A stretch of 64,000 nucleotides of DNA from Verrucomicrobiota bacterium (GTDB taxonomy: Bacteria > Verrucomicrobiota > Verrucomicrobiia > Verrucomicrobiales > Verrucomicrobiaceae), in NCBI GenBank assembly GCA_025360015.1, contig JANYCZ010000036.1:62001-126000 (forward strand), written 5' to 3'. The position numbers and the translations under genes were made by a program. The stretch's first letter is position 1. Each line of letters begins with the position of its first letter. Positions 17,777 to 25,930 of the stretch are shown here, one piece after another. The notes beneath the pieces were generated by a model. It did not search any database. It saw only the letters and a program-made list of their open reading frames with translations, and was not told where the DNA came from.

Positions 17777-17822
17777 GAATGCCGCGACCTATGCGGACTC
17801 GGTTATTCGAGGGCAAATTCAA

Positions 17823-17861
17823 TCAAGAAGGGCGCGGGCTGGAAACAGTCCGCGCTTTTTT
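17823..17861 (+). terminator. Duplicate terminator, copy 2 of the 39-bp direct repeat
   Basis: This near-identical copy of 17628-17666 has the hairpin plus TTTTTT. Its last bases overlap the stop codon (17860-17862) of the convergent symporter gene. It can back up ilvC termination. Confidence 0.85.
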
Positions 17862-19485
17862 ATGCCTGCATGTCCCGCTGGGTTTGCTCGGGGGTGCGGA
17901 AGAGCACGGCGATGCTGAAGGTCACTACGGTGCCGAACATGATGCGCCAGGGGAACTCGATGACGGGCACCCAGTCGGCGTGCTTCCAGGTGCTGTTGGC
18001 GTTGACGAGTTTTAGCATGTCGATGTCAAGGCCGCTGAGGTAGGCGACGACGATGAAGCCAGCGAGCATGGCGATGGCATTGCCAAAATCGTTGCCACGC
18101 GAGCGGGTGAAAAGGCCCACCATGAAGACGCCCAGCAGAGAGCCGTAGGTGTAGCCGAAGATGCCGAGGATGATGGGAAGGATGCGCAAGGTGGGATTGT
18201 GCGAAGTGACCCAGGCAGTGCCCAGTGCCACGGAGATGAGCAGGGCGGCGAAGAGGACGGTGCCGAAGCGCAGGACGCGCACGCGTCCGGCGTCGGTGGC
18301 GGGTTCGCCGAACCAGCGGAAATGGAAATCGCGCACATAGCTGGTGGCGAGGGCATTGAGCGCTGTGCTCAGGGAGCCCATGGCGGTGGCGAGGACGCCT
18401 GCCAGCACGAGACCGCGGATGCCAGCGGGCATGACGGTGAGGATGAAATGGGGGAAGACTTTGTTGGCAGAGACGATGCCGGAGGCACTGCGTGGGAGTG
18501 TACCGTCCGGGTTCTGCTGGTAATAAACCCAGAGGAGGATGCCGATGGCGAGAACGACGAGAGTGATTGGAACGTCGGCGAGGCCGGAGAGAATGGTGGC
18601 CATGGCGCTCTGCTTTTTATTTTTGGCGGTGAGCATGCGCTGAACCATGTCCTGGTCTGTGCCGTGGGTGGCGAGGGTGACGAAGGTGGAGCCGAGAAAG
18701 GCGGCCCAGACGGTGTACTCCTGCTCGAGGATGCCTTTGATGTTGCCCCAGACGCCTGCGCCTTCTTTGAAGCCCCAGTCCCAGAAGAGGAGGTCTTTGT
18801 CGCCAGTGAGCAGCTTGGTGGCACCCGACCAGCCGCCGGGGATGTGGCCGAGCAGATAGAACAAGGAAAAGCCGAGGGCGCAGATGAGGACGATGATCTG
18901 GATGACGTCCGTCCAAATCACCGCGCGAATGCCGCCGATGGAGGTGTAGAGCGCGGTGGCGAGTGTGACGAACACCAGTGCGCCGCCGGTGAGGAAGAAC
19001 TCCTTGGTGGGAGACAAGAACTCGTTCGGATATTGCAGATGCCACAGCAGGACCAGCAGCATGCTGGGCACCCAGAGGCGTGTGCCGCTGGCGAGCGTGC
19101 GGGTAACGAGAAATATCGCCGAAGTCAGGCGGCGGGTGCGCGGGCCGAACCGCTGGCCGAGGAACTCATAGATGCTGACGACATTGTGCCGGTAATAGGC
19201 GGGAATGAAGACGGCGCTGACGACTACGCGGGCGAGCAGGTAGCCGACGATGAGCTGGATGTAAGTGAAATTGCGCAGGGCATAACCTTCACCGGGTGCG
19301 CCGAAGAAGGTGCCCGCACTGATCTCTGCGGCGAGGATGGATGCGAGCACGGCCCACCAGGCAATCTGGCGGTCGCCAAGGGTGAAGCCTTCCACGCTGT
19401 CGCTTTTGCTGCGCTGCGAGAGACCGATGCCAATGATCAGGGCGAAGTAACCGAGGATGACGATCGCGTCGAGAAGGTAAGGCAT
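17860..19485 (-). CDS. Sodium:solute symporter family transporter
   Basis: The protein has 541 residues and about 13 hydrophobic segments. The N-terminal half contains the SSS-family features FTLGDRQIAWWAVLASILAAEISAGTF and LATALYTSIGGIRAVIWTDVIQ, with ATHGTDQDMVQRMLTAKNKKQS following. SSS proteins import sugars, organic acids or other solutes with sodium. The substrate cannot be read from sequence. ATG 19485 gives a normal N-terminus; 13 further residues upstream look unlike the family. It stands alone on the minus strand and converges on ilvC. Confidence 0.92.
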   Translation of the reverse strand: MPYLLDAIVILGYFALIIGIGLSQRSKSDSVEGFTLGDRQIAWWAVLASILAAEISAGTFFGAPGEGYALRNFTYIQLIVGYLLARVVVSAVFIPAYYRHNVVSIYEFLGQRFGPRTRRLTSAIFLVTRTLASGTRLWVPSMLLVLLWHLQYPNEFLSPTKEFFLTGGALVFVTLATALYTSIGGIRAVIWTDVIQIIVLICALGFSLFYLLGHIPGGWSGATKLLTGDKDLLFWDWGFKEGAGVWGNIKGILEQEYTVWAAFLGSTFVTLATHGTDQDMVQRMLTAKNKKQSAMATILSGLADVPITLVVLAIGILLWVYYQQNPDGTLPRSASGIVSANKVFPHFILTVMPAGIRGLVLAGVLATAMGSLSTALNALATSYVRDFHFRWFGEPATDAGRVRVLRFGTVLFAALLISVALGTAWVTSHNPTLRILPIILGIFGYTYGSLLGVFMVGLFTRSRGNDFGNAIAMLAGFIVVAYLSGLDIDMLKLVNANSTWKHADWVPVIEFPWRIMFGTVVTFSIAVLFRTPEQTQRDMQA

Positions 19486-19593
19486 GGCGTGTGTGGCGCG
19501 AAGTCTCGCTGCAAAGCACCACACACGTCAAGCGCGCAGCCTTAAGGGCTGTCAAAACTGGCAGAGGTAGCGGGCATGGCCGCCCGCCGCCTG

Positions 19594-19923
19594 TTATTTG
19601 GAGACGACGTTGGTCTCGAGCTTGGGGTAAGCGCGGACGATGACGCGCTCTTCGACGGAGGTGCCGCGTGGTGAGACCATGGTGATCTCTTCGTAGACTT
19701 TGCCGATGTCCTTGTTGGTGAGAGGATGGTGGATGAGCCTGCGGGTGGCGACGGTCATATCGCCGTAGGCTTTGACCGTGACGGCTCCAGTGGCCGTGGG
19801 CTGGGCAGCGCGGACTGTTTCGCCGGTGGCGGTGCTGGCTCTGGGGCTGGCGCACTGGGTGAGGAGCAGTACGGAGGAAACTTGGAGGGCGGAGCAGCAG
19901 AGGGTTTTAAGACAGTTTTTCAT
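19594..19923 (-). CDS. Small lipoprotein of unknown function
   Basis: The 109-residue protein has a signal sequence ending in a lipobox-like LLTQC at about residues 20-24, so it is probably lipidated and envelope-anchored. The mature part is polar with a conserved-looking tail (VYEEITMVSPRG and ERVIVRAYPK) but no family is recognised. ATG 19923 is chosen because it opens the signal peptide. It stands 108 bp upstream of the symporter start on the same strand, so co-transcription is possible. Confidence 0.65.
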   Translation of the reverse strand: MKNCLKTLCCSALQVSSVLLLTQCASPRASTATGETVRAAQPTATGAVTVKAYGDMTVATRRLIHHPLTNKDIGKVYEEITMVSPRGTSVEERVIVRAYPKLETNVVSK

Positions 19924-20097
19924 GGTTGGTATGATTTTTGAATTCAATGAACAGGCGGAGGTCTTGGATGCGGGCACTTGAATGTCGTTCAAACTTTATG
20001 AGGTTTTTCACTCGTAATGACGACCGGACGGGAGAGCTGTACGAAGTATTTTAGTCTTGCTTCACTGCTGCCCCATCCGCATTATCCCTCCAAGTTT

Positions 20098-21021
20098 ATG
20101 CCTAAAATGCGCCGATGCTTGCTGGTGCTGTCCGCAGTCCTGCTGGGGTCTGGTGGCGTGGCAGCGCGGGCCCAGAAAGCGGTGACGGCACCTGAGACGG
20201 GGCGGCTGCTGGCGCTGCACCGGCATTACCAAAGCGCGGCTGCGATGTCTGCGCAGGGCAGGCTGGCTGAGGCGGAGGCCGAGCTGCGGGTGATCGTCTC
20301 CACCTGCCGTGAGGTGTTTGGCAAGGAGCACCCGGATACGCTGGTGAGCCGGAGTGATCTGGCGGCGACGCTGGCTGAGGAGGGCAAGTATGCGGAGGCG
20401 GAGAAAGAGAACCGAGCGGTGCTGGCCATTCGCGAGGAGGTGCTGGGCAGGGAGCACCCGGACACGCTGCTGAGCCGGAACAACCTGGCGGCGACGCTGC
20501 AGGAACAGGGGAGGCACGCGGAGGCGGTGCGGGAGTATCGGGCGGTGCTGGCGGTGAGGCAGCGGCTGCTGGGGCCTGAGAGTCTGGATACGCTGGACAG
20601 CCGCAACAACCTGGCCACGGCGCTGAATGATCAAGGCCGGCATGCGGAGGCAGAAAAGGAGCACCGGGCGGTGCTGGCGCTGCGCGAGAAACTGCTGGGG
20701 GCGCACCACCCCAAGGCGCTGGCGAGCCGCAACAATCTGGCGGCGGTGCTGCAGGAGCAGGAACGGCATGGGGAGGCGGAGCGGGAGCACCGCACGGTGC
20801 TGGCGCTGCGTGAGAAGGTGCTGGGCGCGAAACATGCGGATGTCTTCCTGAGCTGCTTCAATCTGGCTTTGTGTCTGGAAGCGCAGGCGAAGTATGGGGA
20901 GGCGCTGGTTTTGATGCAGCGCGCGCAGGTGGGATTTAAAAAGAGCCTGGGGGCGGGGCATCCCTACACGCAGTCGGCGGAGGAAAGCCGGGTGCGGATC
21001 GCGGCGGAGATCAAAAAATAA
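20098..21021 (+). CDS. Secreted kinesin-light-chain-type TPR protein
   Basis: The 307-residue protein has a signal peptide (about 1-27) and then five to six consecutive 42-residue TPR_10/12 (kinesin-light-chain-like) repeats. These share the pattern AEAEKEHRAVLALREKLLG..HP.TL.SRNNLA. The repeats are nearly identical at the DNA level, which suggests recent internal expansion. TPRs mediate protein contacts; the partner is unknown. ATG 20098 or 20107 are both possible starts. Neighbours give no functional clue. Confidence 0.85.
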   Translation: MPKMRRCLLVLSAVLLGSGGVAARAQKAVTAPETGRLLALHRHYQSAAAMSAQGRLAEAEAELRVIVSTCREVFGKEHPDTLVSRSDLAATLAEEGKYAEAEKENRAVLAIREEVLGREHPDTLLSRNNLAATLQEQGRHAEAVREYRAVLAVRQRLLGPESLDTLDSRNNLATALNDQGRHAEAEKEHRAVLALREKLLGAHHPKALASRNNLAAVLQEQERHGEAEREHRTVLALREKVLGAKHADVFLSCFNLALCLEAQAKYGEALVLMQRAQVGFKKSLGAGHPYTQSAEESRVRIAAEIKK

Positions 21022-21069
21022 ACTGATGCCAGGCGGGTTAGACCGGTCCTCAAAACCTTGTCCTATTGC

Positions 21070-21172
21070 CCGGCGGCGGAGCAGCCCCATTGGCGGCGTC
21101 GAGCGCTTGCCTGTTATTTCCTAATAGCAGGCGGCGCACTCTTCTTGCCACTGGGGCTGCTGCGCTCGCCGG
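21070..21172. repeat. 103-bp nested inverted repeat (structured element)
   Basis: Three nested perfect stems are present: CCGGCG (21070) with CGCCGG (21167), GCAGCCCCA (21081) with TGGGGCTGC (21152), and GCCTG (21109) with CAGGC (21128). It lies between the TPR gene and the methyltransferase gene. No U-run follows, so it is not a simple terminator. Confidence 0.7.
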
Positions 21173-21259
21173 ATCAACATGACAATCTTCTTGAGAACCG
21201 GTCTATTCCCCTGCAAAAGCACTCGCCACGGGGCTGGTACTCGTTAACATCCGCGCCCA

Positions 21260-21838
21260 ATGTCCGCCGTCACCTTCGTCAAAGAACTGCGCCATAACTG
21301 GAAGACCATCGGAGCGGTGGCACCGTCCAGTACGGCGCTGGCGGAGCGCATGATGGAGGCTGCCGGTGTGTGGCGGTCCAAGCGCATTCTTGAGCTTGGC
21401 CCAGGGACGGGTGCTTTTACTGCGGCCATCGCGGATACGATGCCGCATGATTCGGACTATGTGGGGATCGAGCTCATCGAGACCTTTGTGCAGCAGCTGA
21501 GGCCAAGGTTTCCCAAGATGCGCTTTGAGTGTGCTGGAGCGCAGGAGTTTGATTTCAACCAGGTGCTGTCTCCCGGGGACAAATTTGACACCATCGTGAG
21601 CGGCCTGCCGTGGACGGCGTTTCCGCGGTGCCTGCAGGAGTCGATTTTGAAGAATGTGCTGCCGCATCTCGCGCCAGGGGGCTGCTTCGCCACGTTTGCC
21701 TACTGGGGTTTTCACAAGCTGCCGGGCGGCAGGCAGTTTCGTGCGCTGCTGCATGAAATGACGCATGGCGTGGAGACCAGCCGAGTCGTCTGGGGCAATG
21801 TGCCGCCGGCGTTTGTGTATCTGGCGCGGAAGGGCTGA
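21260..21838 (+). CDS. Phospholipid N-methyltransferase-like SAM-dependent methyltransferase
   Basis: The 192-residue class I methyltransferase has the N-terminal PmtA-like segment TIGAVAPSSTALAERM, SAM-binding motif I LELGPGTGAFT (about 44-54), the acidic GIELIE motif II, and SGLPWTAFP in the motif IV position. Lengths of bacterial PmtA enzymes are near 190-210. PmtA methylates phosphatidylethanolamine to phosphatidylcholine at the membrane. The same fold includes rRNA adenine methylases, but the motif IV NLPY of those is absent. It converges on the sulfatase gene with a 6-bp gap. Confidence 0.82.
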   Translation: MSAVTFVKELRHNWKTIGAVAPSSTALAERMMEAAGVWRSKRILELGPGTGAFTAAIADTMPHDSDYVGIELIETFVQQLRPRFPKMRFECAGAQEFDFNQVLSPGDKFDTIVSGLPWTAFPRCLQESILKNVLPHLAPGGCFATFAYWGFHKLPGGRQFRALLHEMTHGVETSRVVWGNVPPAFVYLARKG

Positions 21839-21844
21839 GGGGGG

Positions 21845-23275
21845 TTACTCCGCCTGCTTCTTTTTGCCTTTGCCGTTGCCCTTTTTCCTGGGTGCGGCGG
21901 TGGTCTGCTCCGTGTTTTTCGTGGGCATGGGGGCTTGGATGGCTTCGCGCCAGGCGAGCATTTTTGCGTGCAGTTCGCGGGTCTTGTCGGGCATCTCGGT
22001 GGCGAGGTTCTTCTGCTCGCCGATGTCGTCTTTGAGGTTGTACAATTCGAGGCGGTGGTCTTCGAAGAACTCCATGAGCTTCCAGTCGCCGACTTCGATG
22101 AGGCCGACGGGGGTGGTGCGCCAGGTGCCTTCGCTCGCGCCGAGGTAGCCGGGGAAGTGCTGGTAGATGGCTTCGCGCTTCAGGCTGACGGAGGCATCGC
22201 GAAAGAGGGGGACGAGGCTTTCGCCGTCGAGGGGTTGATTGGCGGGGGGCGCAGCCTTGCCGATCTCTGCGAAGGTGGGGTAGAGATCGACATGGATGGT
22301 GGGTGTGTCGCTGCTGGAGCCGGGCTTGGTCACGCCCGGCCAGCGGACGATGAAGGGGACGCGGGTGCCGCCTTCATAGAGGCTGCCTTTGCCGCTGCGC
22401 AGGGGGGCGTTGTCGGTGATGTCGCCGCCTCCTTTGAGGCCTTCGCGGGCGTAGCCGCCCACGCCGCCGTTGTCGCTGGCGAAGATGAGGACGGTGTTGT
22501 CGGCGAGCTTGAGTCCGTCCAGCGTGGTCATCACGCGGCCGACGCTTTCGTCCACGCTGGCGATCATGGCGGCGTAAACGGGGCTGTGATGACCGCCGAC
22601 GGGCGGCTTGTCTTTGAAGCGGGCGATGAGTTCCGCCTTTGCTTCATGGGGCGAATGGACGCCGAAATGCGGGAGGTAGAGGAAGAAGGGGGCGTCTTTG
22701 TGGCGCTGGATGAAATCGACGGCTTTGTCGGTGAGGAAGTCGGCGAGGTATTCTTCTTTGGGATGTTTTATTTTCGGATTGGTTTTGAAATCGAAGTGCC
22801 TGCCCATGGAGACGATGGCTTCGTCGAAGCCGCGCTGTGCGGGGTGATGAGCGCTGTCTTCGCCGAGGTGCCATTTGCCGAACATGCCGGTGGCGTAGCC
22901 TGCCTGCTTCATTGTTTGGGCGATGGTGATCTTTTCCAAGGGCAGCTCCTGCACGTTGTCCACCGGACGCAGGGGGCGTGAGGTCCACTCAAAGCGGTCG
23001 ATGCCGCCCACGGTGTAGATGCCGGTGCGCGGGGCATACTGCCCGCTCATGAGCGCGGCTCGGGTGGGCTGGCAGTTTTGACAATGATGGTGCCGTGTCA
23101 GCTTCATGCCCTGCGCGGCGAGTTTGTCGATGTTGGGTGTCTCGTAGTACTTGGAGCCGAAGCAGGCGACGTCGGTGTAGCCGAGGTCATCCGCGAGAAT
23201 GAAGACGATGTTTGGCGGGCGGTCGGCGGCGTGGAGGGGAGCAATGAGGAGGAGCAGGCAGAGCAGGTGCTTCAT
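21845..23275 (-). CDS. Secreted arylsulfatase-family sulfatase
   Basis: The 476-residue protein has a signal peptide (about 1-17), metal-binding Asp29/Asp30 (FILADDLGY), the formylglycine site Cys68-Gln-Pro-Thr-Arg (CxPxR, Cys type) with downstream SGQYAPRTG, and GKWHLG. A Lys-rich tail ends the protein. Activation would need a formylglycine-generating enzyme, not seen in this window. Sulfatases hydrolyse sulfate esters of polysaccharides or small molecules. ATG 23275 opens the signal peptide. It is divergent from the esterase gene 83 bp away. Confidence 0.95.
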   Translation of the reverse strand: MKHLLCLLLLIAPLHAADRPPNIVFILADDLGYTDVACFGSKYYETPNIDKLAAQGMKLTRHHHCQNCQPTRAALMSGQYAPRTGIYTVGGIDRFEWTSRPLRPVDNVQELPLEKITIAQTMKQAGYATGMFGKWHLGEDSAHHPAQRGFDEAIVSMGRHFDFKTNPKIKHPKEEYLADFLTDKAVDFIQRHKDAPFFLYLPHFGVHSPHEAKAELIARFKDKPPVGGHHSPVYAAMIASVDESVGRVMTTLDGLKLADNTVLIFASDNGGVGGYAREGLKGGGDITDNAPLRSGKGSLYEGGTRVPFIVRWPGVTKPGSSSDTPTIHVDLYPTFAEIGKAAPPANQPLDGESLVPLFRDASVSLKREAIYQHFPGYLGASEGTWRTTPVGLIEVGDWKLMEFFEDHRLELYNLKDDIGEQKNLATEMPDKTRELHAKMLAWREAIQAPMPTKNTEQTTAAPRKKGNGKGKKKQAE

Positions 23276-23357
23276 GCGCCTCTGAACGCGGGGTGAGGGG
23301 GCCAGATTGCATGATTTCAGGATCGACAGCCGCAGGTGCAGCCGCTTTGATCGGCCC

Positions 23358-24182
23358 ATGCTCCGCACTTTCCTGATTCTCCCATTTCTGGCCGTGGCCG
23401 GCTTCGCCGCTGATGACGTCATCAAGCCGGGCGTGCGTTCGCCGATCTCCTTCAAAGTGTCGCCGCAGGTGTCTGACAATGAGCAGATCAAGATGCGCAT
23501 GCATGCGGCGGAAACGCCGCCGCCTTATGACGTGAGCCTGGAGAAGTTCGACATCATCGTGCCGAAGAAGTACAAGAAGGGCGATCCGCATGGCCTCTTC
23601 ATCTGGGTCAGCCCCAGCGATGCGCCTTCACTCTCGCCGGAATGGGAGGCGGTGCTGGCGGAGAAGAAGCTGATTTTTGTGGGGGCGCATAATTCGGGGA
23701 ACAAGCGCGAAGTCTTCGCCCGCATGCGCATGGCGGTGGATGCGAACGACAACATTCGCGAGCTCTATGAGATCGACGACAAGCGAGTCTATGTCTCCGG
23801 CTTCTCGGGTGGCGCGCGTGTGGCGAGCATGCTGGGCGTGACGTATGCGGACATGTTTACGGGTGCCATCGCTTTCATGGGGGTGAATTTTTACACGGAC
23901 ATCGTCAGCCTCGACAAGACGGAGGTGTTTGAGGCGCGGTATGTTCCGCATGATGAGATTGCAGCGCTGGCCAAGGCGCAGGGGCGCTATGTGCTTGTGA
24001 CCGGGGAGAAGGATTTTAATCTGAAGAACACGAGCGCGGTGTATGAGAACGGGTTTAAGAAAGAGGGGTTCAAAGCGGTGGAGCTCATGAATGTGCCGGG
24101 GCAGGGGCATCAGCCGCCGAAGGCTGAGTGGCTGAAGAAGGCGATTGAGTTTCTGGATGTGGGGAAGGGGAAGAAACCTTGA
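23358..24182 (+). CDS. Secreted alpha/beta-hydrolase (esterase / PHB-depolymerase-like)
   Basis: The 274-residue protein has a signal peptide (about 1-18). It carries a nucleophile elbow GFSGG with Ser150 after DDKRVYVS, typical of feruloyl-esterase or polyhydroxybutyrate-depolymerase-like hydrolases. A late GQGHQPP provides a likely catalytic His. An acid in the DFN region near 230 may complete the triad. Substrate is unknown. It may share a bidirectional promoter with the sulfatase; both are exported, so they might act on the same polysaccharide (inference). Confidence 0.82.
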   Translation: MLRTFLILPFLAVAGFAADDVIKPGVRSPISFKVSPQVSDNEQIKMRMHAAETPPPYDVSLEKFDIIVPKKYKKGDPHGLFIWVSPSDAPSLSPEWEAVLAEKKLIFVGAHNSGNKREVFARMRMAVDANDNIRELYEIDDKRVYVSGFSGGARVASMLGVTYADMFTGAIAFMGVNFYTDIVSLDKTEVFEARYVPHDEIAALAKAQGRYVLVTGEKDFNLKNTSAVYENGFKKEGFKAVELMNVPGQGHQPPKAEWLKKAIEFLDVGKGKKP

Positions 24183-24359
24183 ACTGATGGATCGCGGCGG
24201 CATGGGCTAACATGAACGACGTTCGATCAAGGGCATGGATCTTGGGTTTCGGAAGCGTTAGGGCGCACAGGAAGCGGCGGTGGGACGCTGAAGACGCTGC
24301 TGGTGAGTGCGGTGTGTGAAGGAGGCGCTGGGTTTGCTTCCCAGTCAGGCGATCATGGA

Positions 24360-24436
24360 CCCAGGGGAGCACTCGCTAAAGCTCGGCACCCCTGGGCTGA
24401 AATACGGAAGGCCGTTGGCCTTCAAGAGCGGGGCTC
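24360..24436. repeat. Three-hairpin intergenic element (family E)
   Basis: In series: CCCAGGGG/CCCCTGGG (24360 and 24389) enclosing GAGC/GCTC, then GAAGGCC-GTT-GGCCTTC (24407-24423), then GAGC-GGG-GCTC (24426-24436). It sits just beyond the 3' end of the serpin gene, in the 266-bp gap after the esterase. The layout resembles the element at 48316-48405. Confidence 0.75.
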
Positions 24437-24448
24437 CGCACGACACGA

Positions 24449-25710
24449 TCACCGTGGATCGTTCACGCGGCCCAGGAAGAGGCAGGAACCGCTTTCTGCG
24501 TGCTGGATGGCGAAGATGAAGGGGCGGTCGGCTTTGAGGACGATGGGTTTTGGAAGGTCTTGCTCTGGTGCAGCTGATATGGGCGGGAGCATCACGACCG
24601 CTGTCGCGGCGGCGGCTTCGGTGCCTTTTTCGTCAAGCTCGATGAAGGTCTTGTGAAACACCTTGGAGATGTAGAGGTAGTCCTCCGGGCGCTTGGGTGC
24701 CATGACGTCAAAATCGGCACTGCGGTGTGGTTCGTCGAAGGCAGTGGTCATGCCGAGCTTTTGCAGCAGAGCGCCGAGCTGAAGCGTGGGTGGAGCGATT
24801 TTGAATTTTGGCAGATCCAAGATGATCTCGCGGTATTCCGCTTTTGCACAGGTGAGAAGCAACTGGGGCGTCAGCTTCGCTTCAACGCTGGAGATGCCAG
24901 CAATGCTGTCAGGAACAATGAGCAGGAAGTGGAGCTGGTTTCCCACATAGGGCAACGTTACGGTTTGGAATCCACGGCCATTGTAATAACGCATGTTTTT
25001 ATATGTGCTCATCGTCGGCACATCCACGGTTTGCTTTGTGCCACGTACATGGAATGGCTGCGGGGAAGTGGCTGTCTGCACGAAATCGTCTGCCCAGGCG
25101 GCTTTGAAGTAGAGTGCATTCACCAGCACGAGTCGTGTGTCTTCAGACAAGGGATCATTGATCAAATCACGGATTTTATTTTGTGTCTGCGTCGCCACCC
25201 AGTCGTTGATCTCTCGTGTAGATCCGGATGGGTTTTTGCGAAAATTCATGGGTTGCAGTGGAGCGCCAAAATAGGTTTTCACTTCCGAGAGGAAGGGTTG
25301 GCGAAACTCATAGGTCTTTTGGCCGAAGAGGCGGTTGGCTACACGCAGAGTGAGAGCCTCGCTGGGGCCACCGTATTTTTTGGAGTCAGCGACAGTCTTT
25401 ACAGAGGCCTGCTGGGCTGCTTCCAGTGCCTGCTTTAGCGCAGCGAAGGATTCGCCGAGAGCCTGCTTGTCCGCTGGGAGGTGCAGGACGCGGGCCATTT
25501 CTTCCTGGGTGACACCGCTGGCACCTAGATAGGTCATGGCCAGCGCGGTTTGGATGGAGTAGGGAGAGAGAGGCAGAGATTGCCTTCTTTGGGCATCTGC
25601 TTGTGCAGATCAAGGCCGAGGGCGTTTATCGCCTGAGCGGCGGATTCTGGGGTGGCTGACCAGAGCGATGGGGCTGTTACAAGAAGTAGAGAGAGGGCGA
25701 GGTTCCGCAT
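24449..25710 (-). pseudogene. Secreted serpin, frameshifted by a CT-dinucleotide tract
   Basis: The reading frame is split. The first part (start ATG 25710) encodes a signal peptide and the serpin N-terminus down to KEGNLCLS. The second part (from about 25570 to 24449) encodes the rest of a normal serpin: NALYFKAAWADDF, the reactive-loop hinge EKGTEAAAATAV and the C-terminal PFIFAIQH..S..CLFLGRV. Removing one CT from the GA/CT run at 25564-25572 joins them as CLSPYSIQTALAMTYLG, giving a 419-residue serpin. The small-residue hinge predicts an inhibitory serpin of proteases. The frameshift may be real, phase-variable or a sequencing error. A shortened protein could start at ATG 25537 but would lack the first helices. 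Confidence 0.85.
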
Positions 25711-25821
25711 GCACGATACTTTGAGGGTGCATGGGGGCGGAGGCGAGATGATTTTATTGAGGTGTCGTCGGGAGTGGATTTGGAGTGGGGTGGGGAGGTG
25801 GCTTTTGGAAAGGTTGTTGGC

Positions 25822-25877
25822 GGTGGGTGCGGCGAGAGCGGCGCTGAAGCGCCGCACTCCGGGGACGCTGTCGCGAG
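25822..25877. repeat. Family-D (REP-like) palindrome, copy 1
   Basis: GCGGCGCT-GA-AGCGCCGC (25838-25855) is followed by ACTCCGGGGACGCTGTCGCG. Related to 31705, 38756 and 42400. It lies between the serpin and lysS. Confidence 0.85.
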
Positions 25878-25930
25878 GATTGCTCCGCTGTGGTGTGGCG
25901 GGCTTTGCGGCAGGTTGTGGCCAGGCGAAA

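Noticed and set aside
18199-19545. Long plus-strand open frame antisense to the symporter
   Set aside because: Glu/Gly/Ala-rich, no motifs, fully overlapped by a convincing transporter gene.
21058-21297. 79-residue open frame between the TPR and methyltransferase genes
   Set aside because: It overlaps the structured inverted repeat and the next gene start, with no coding pattern.
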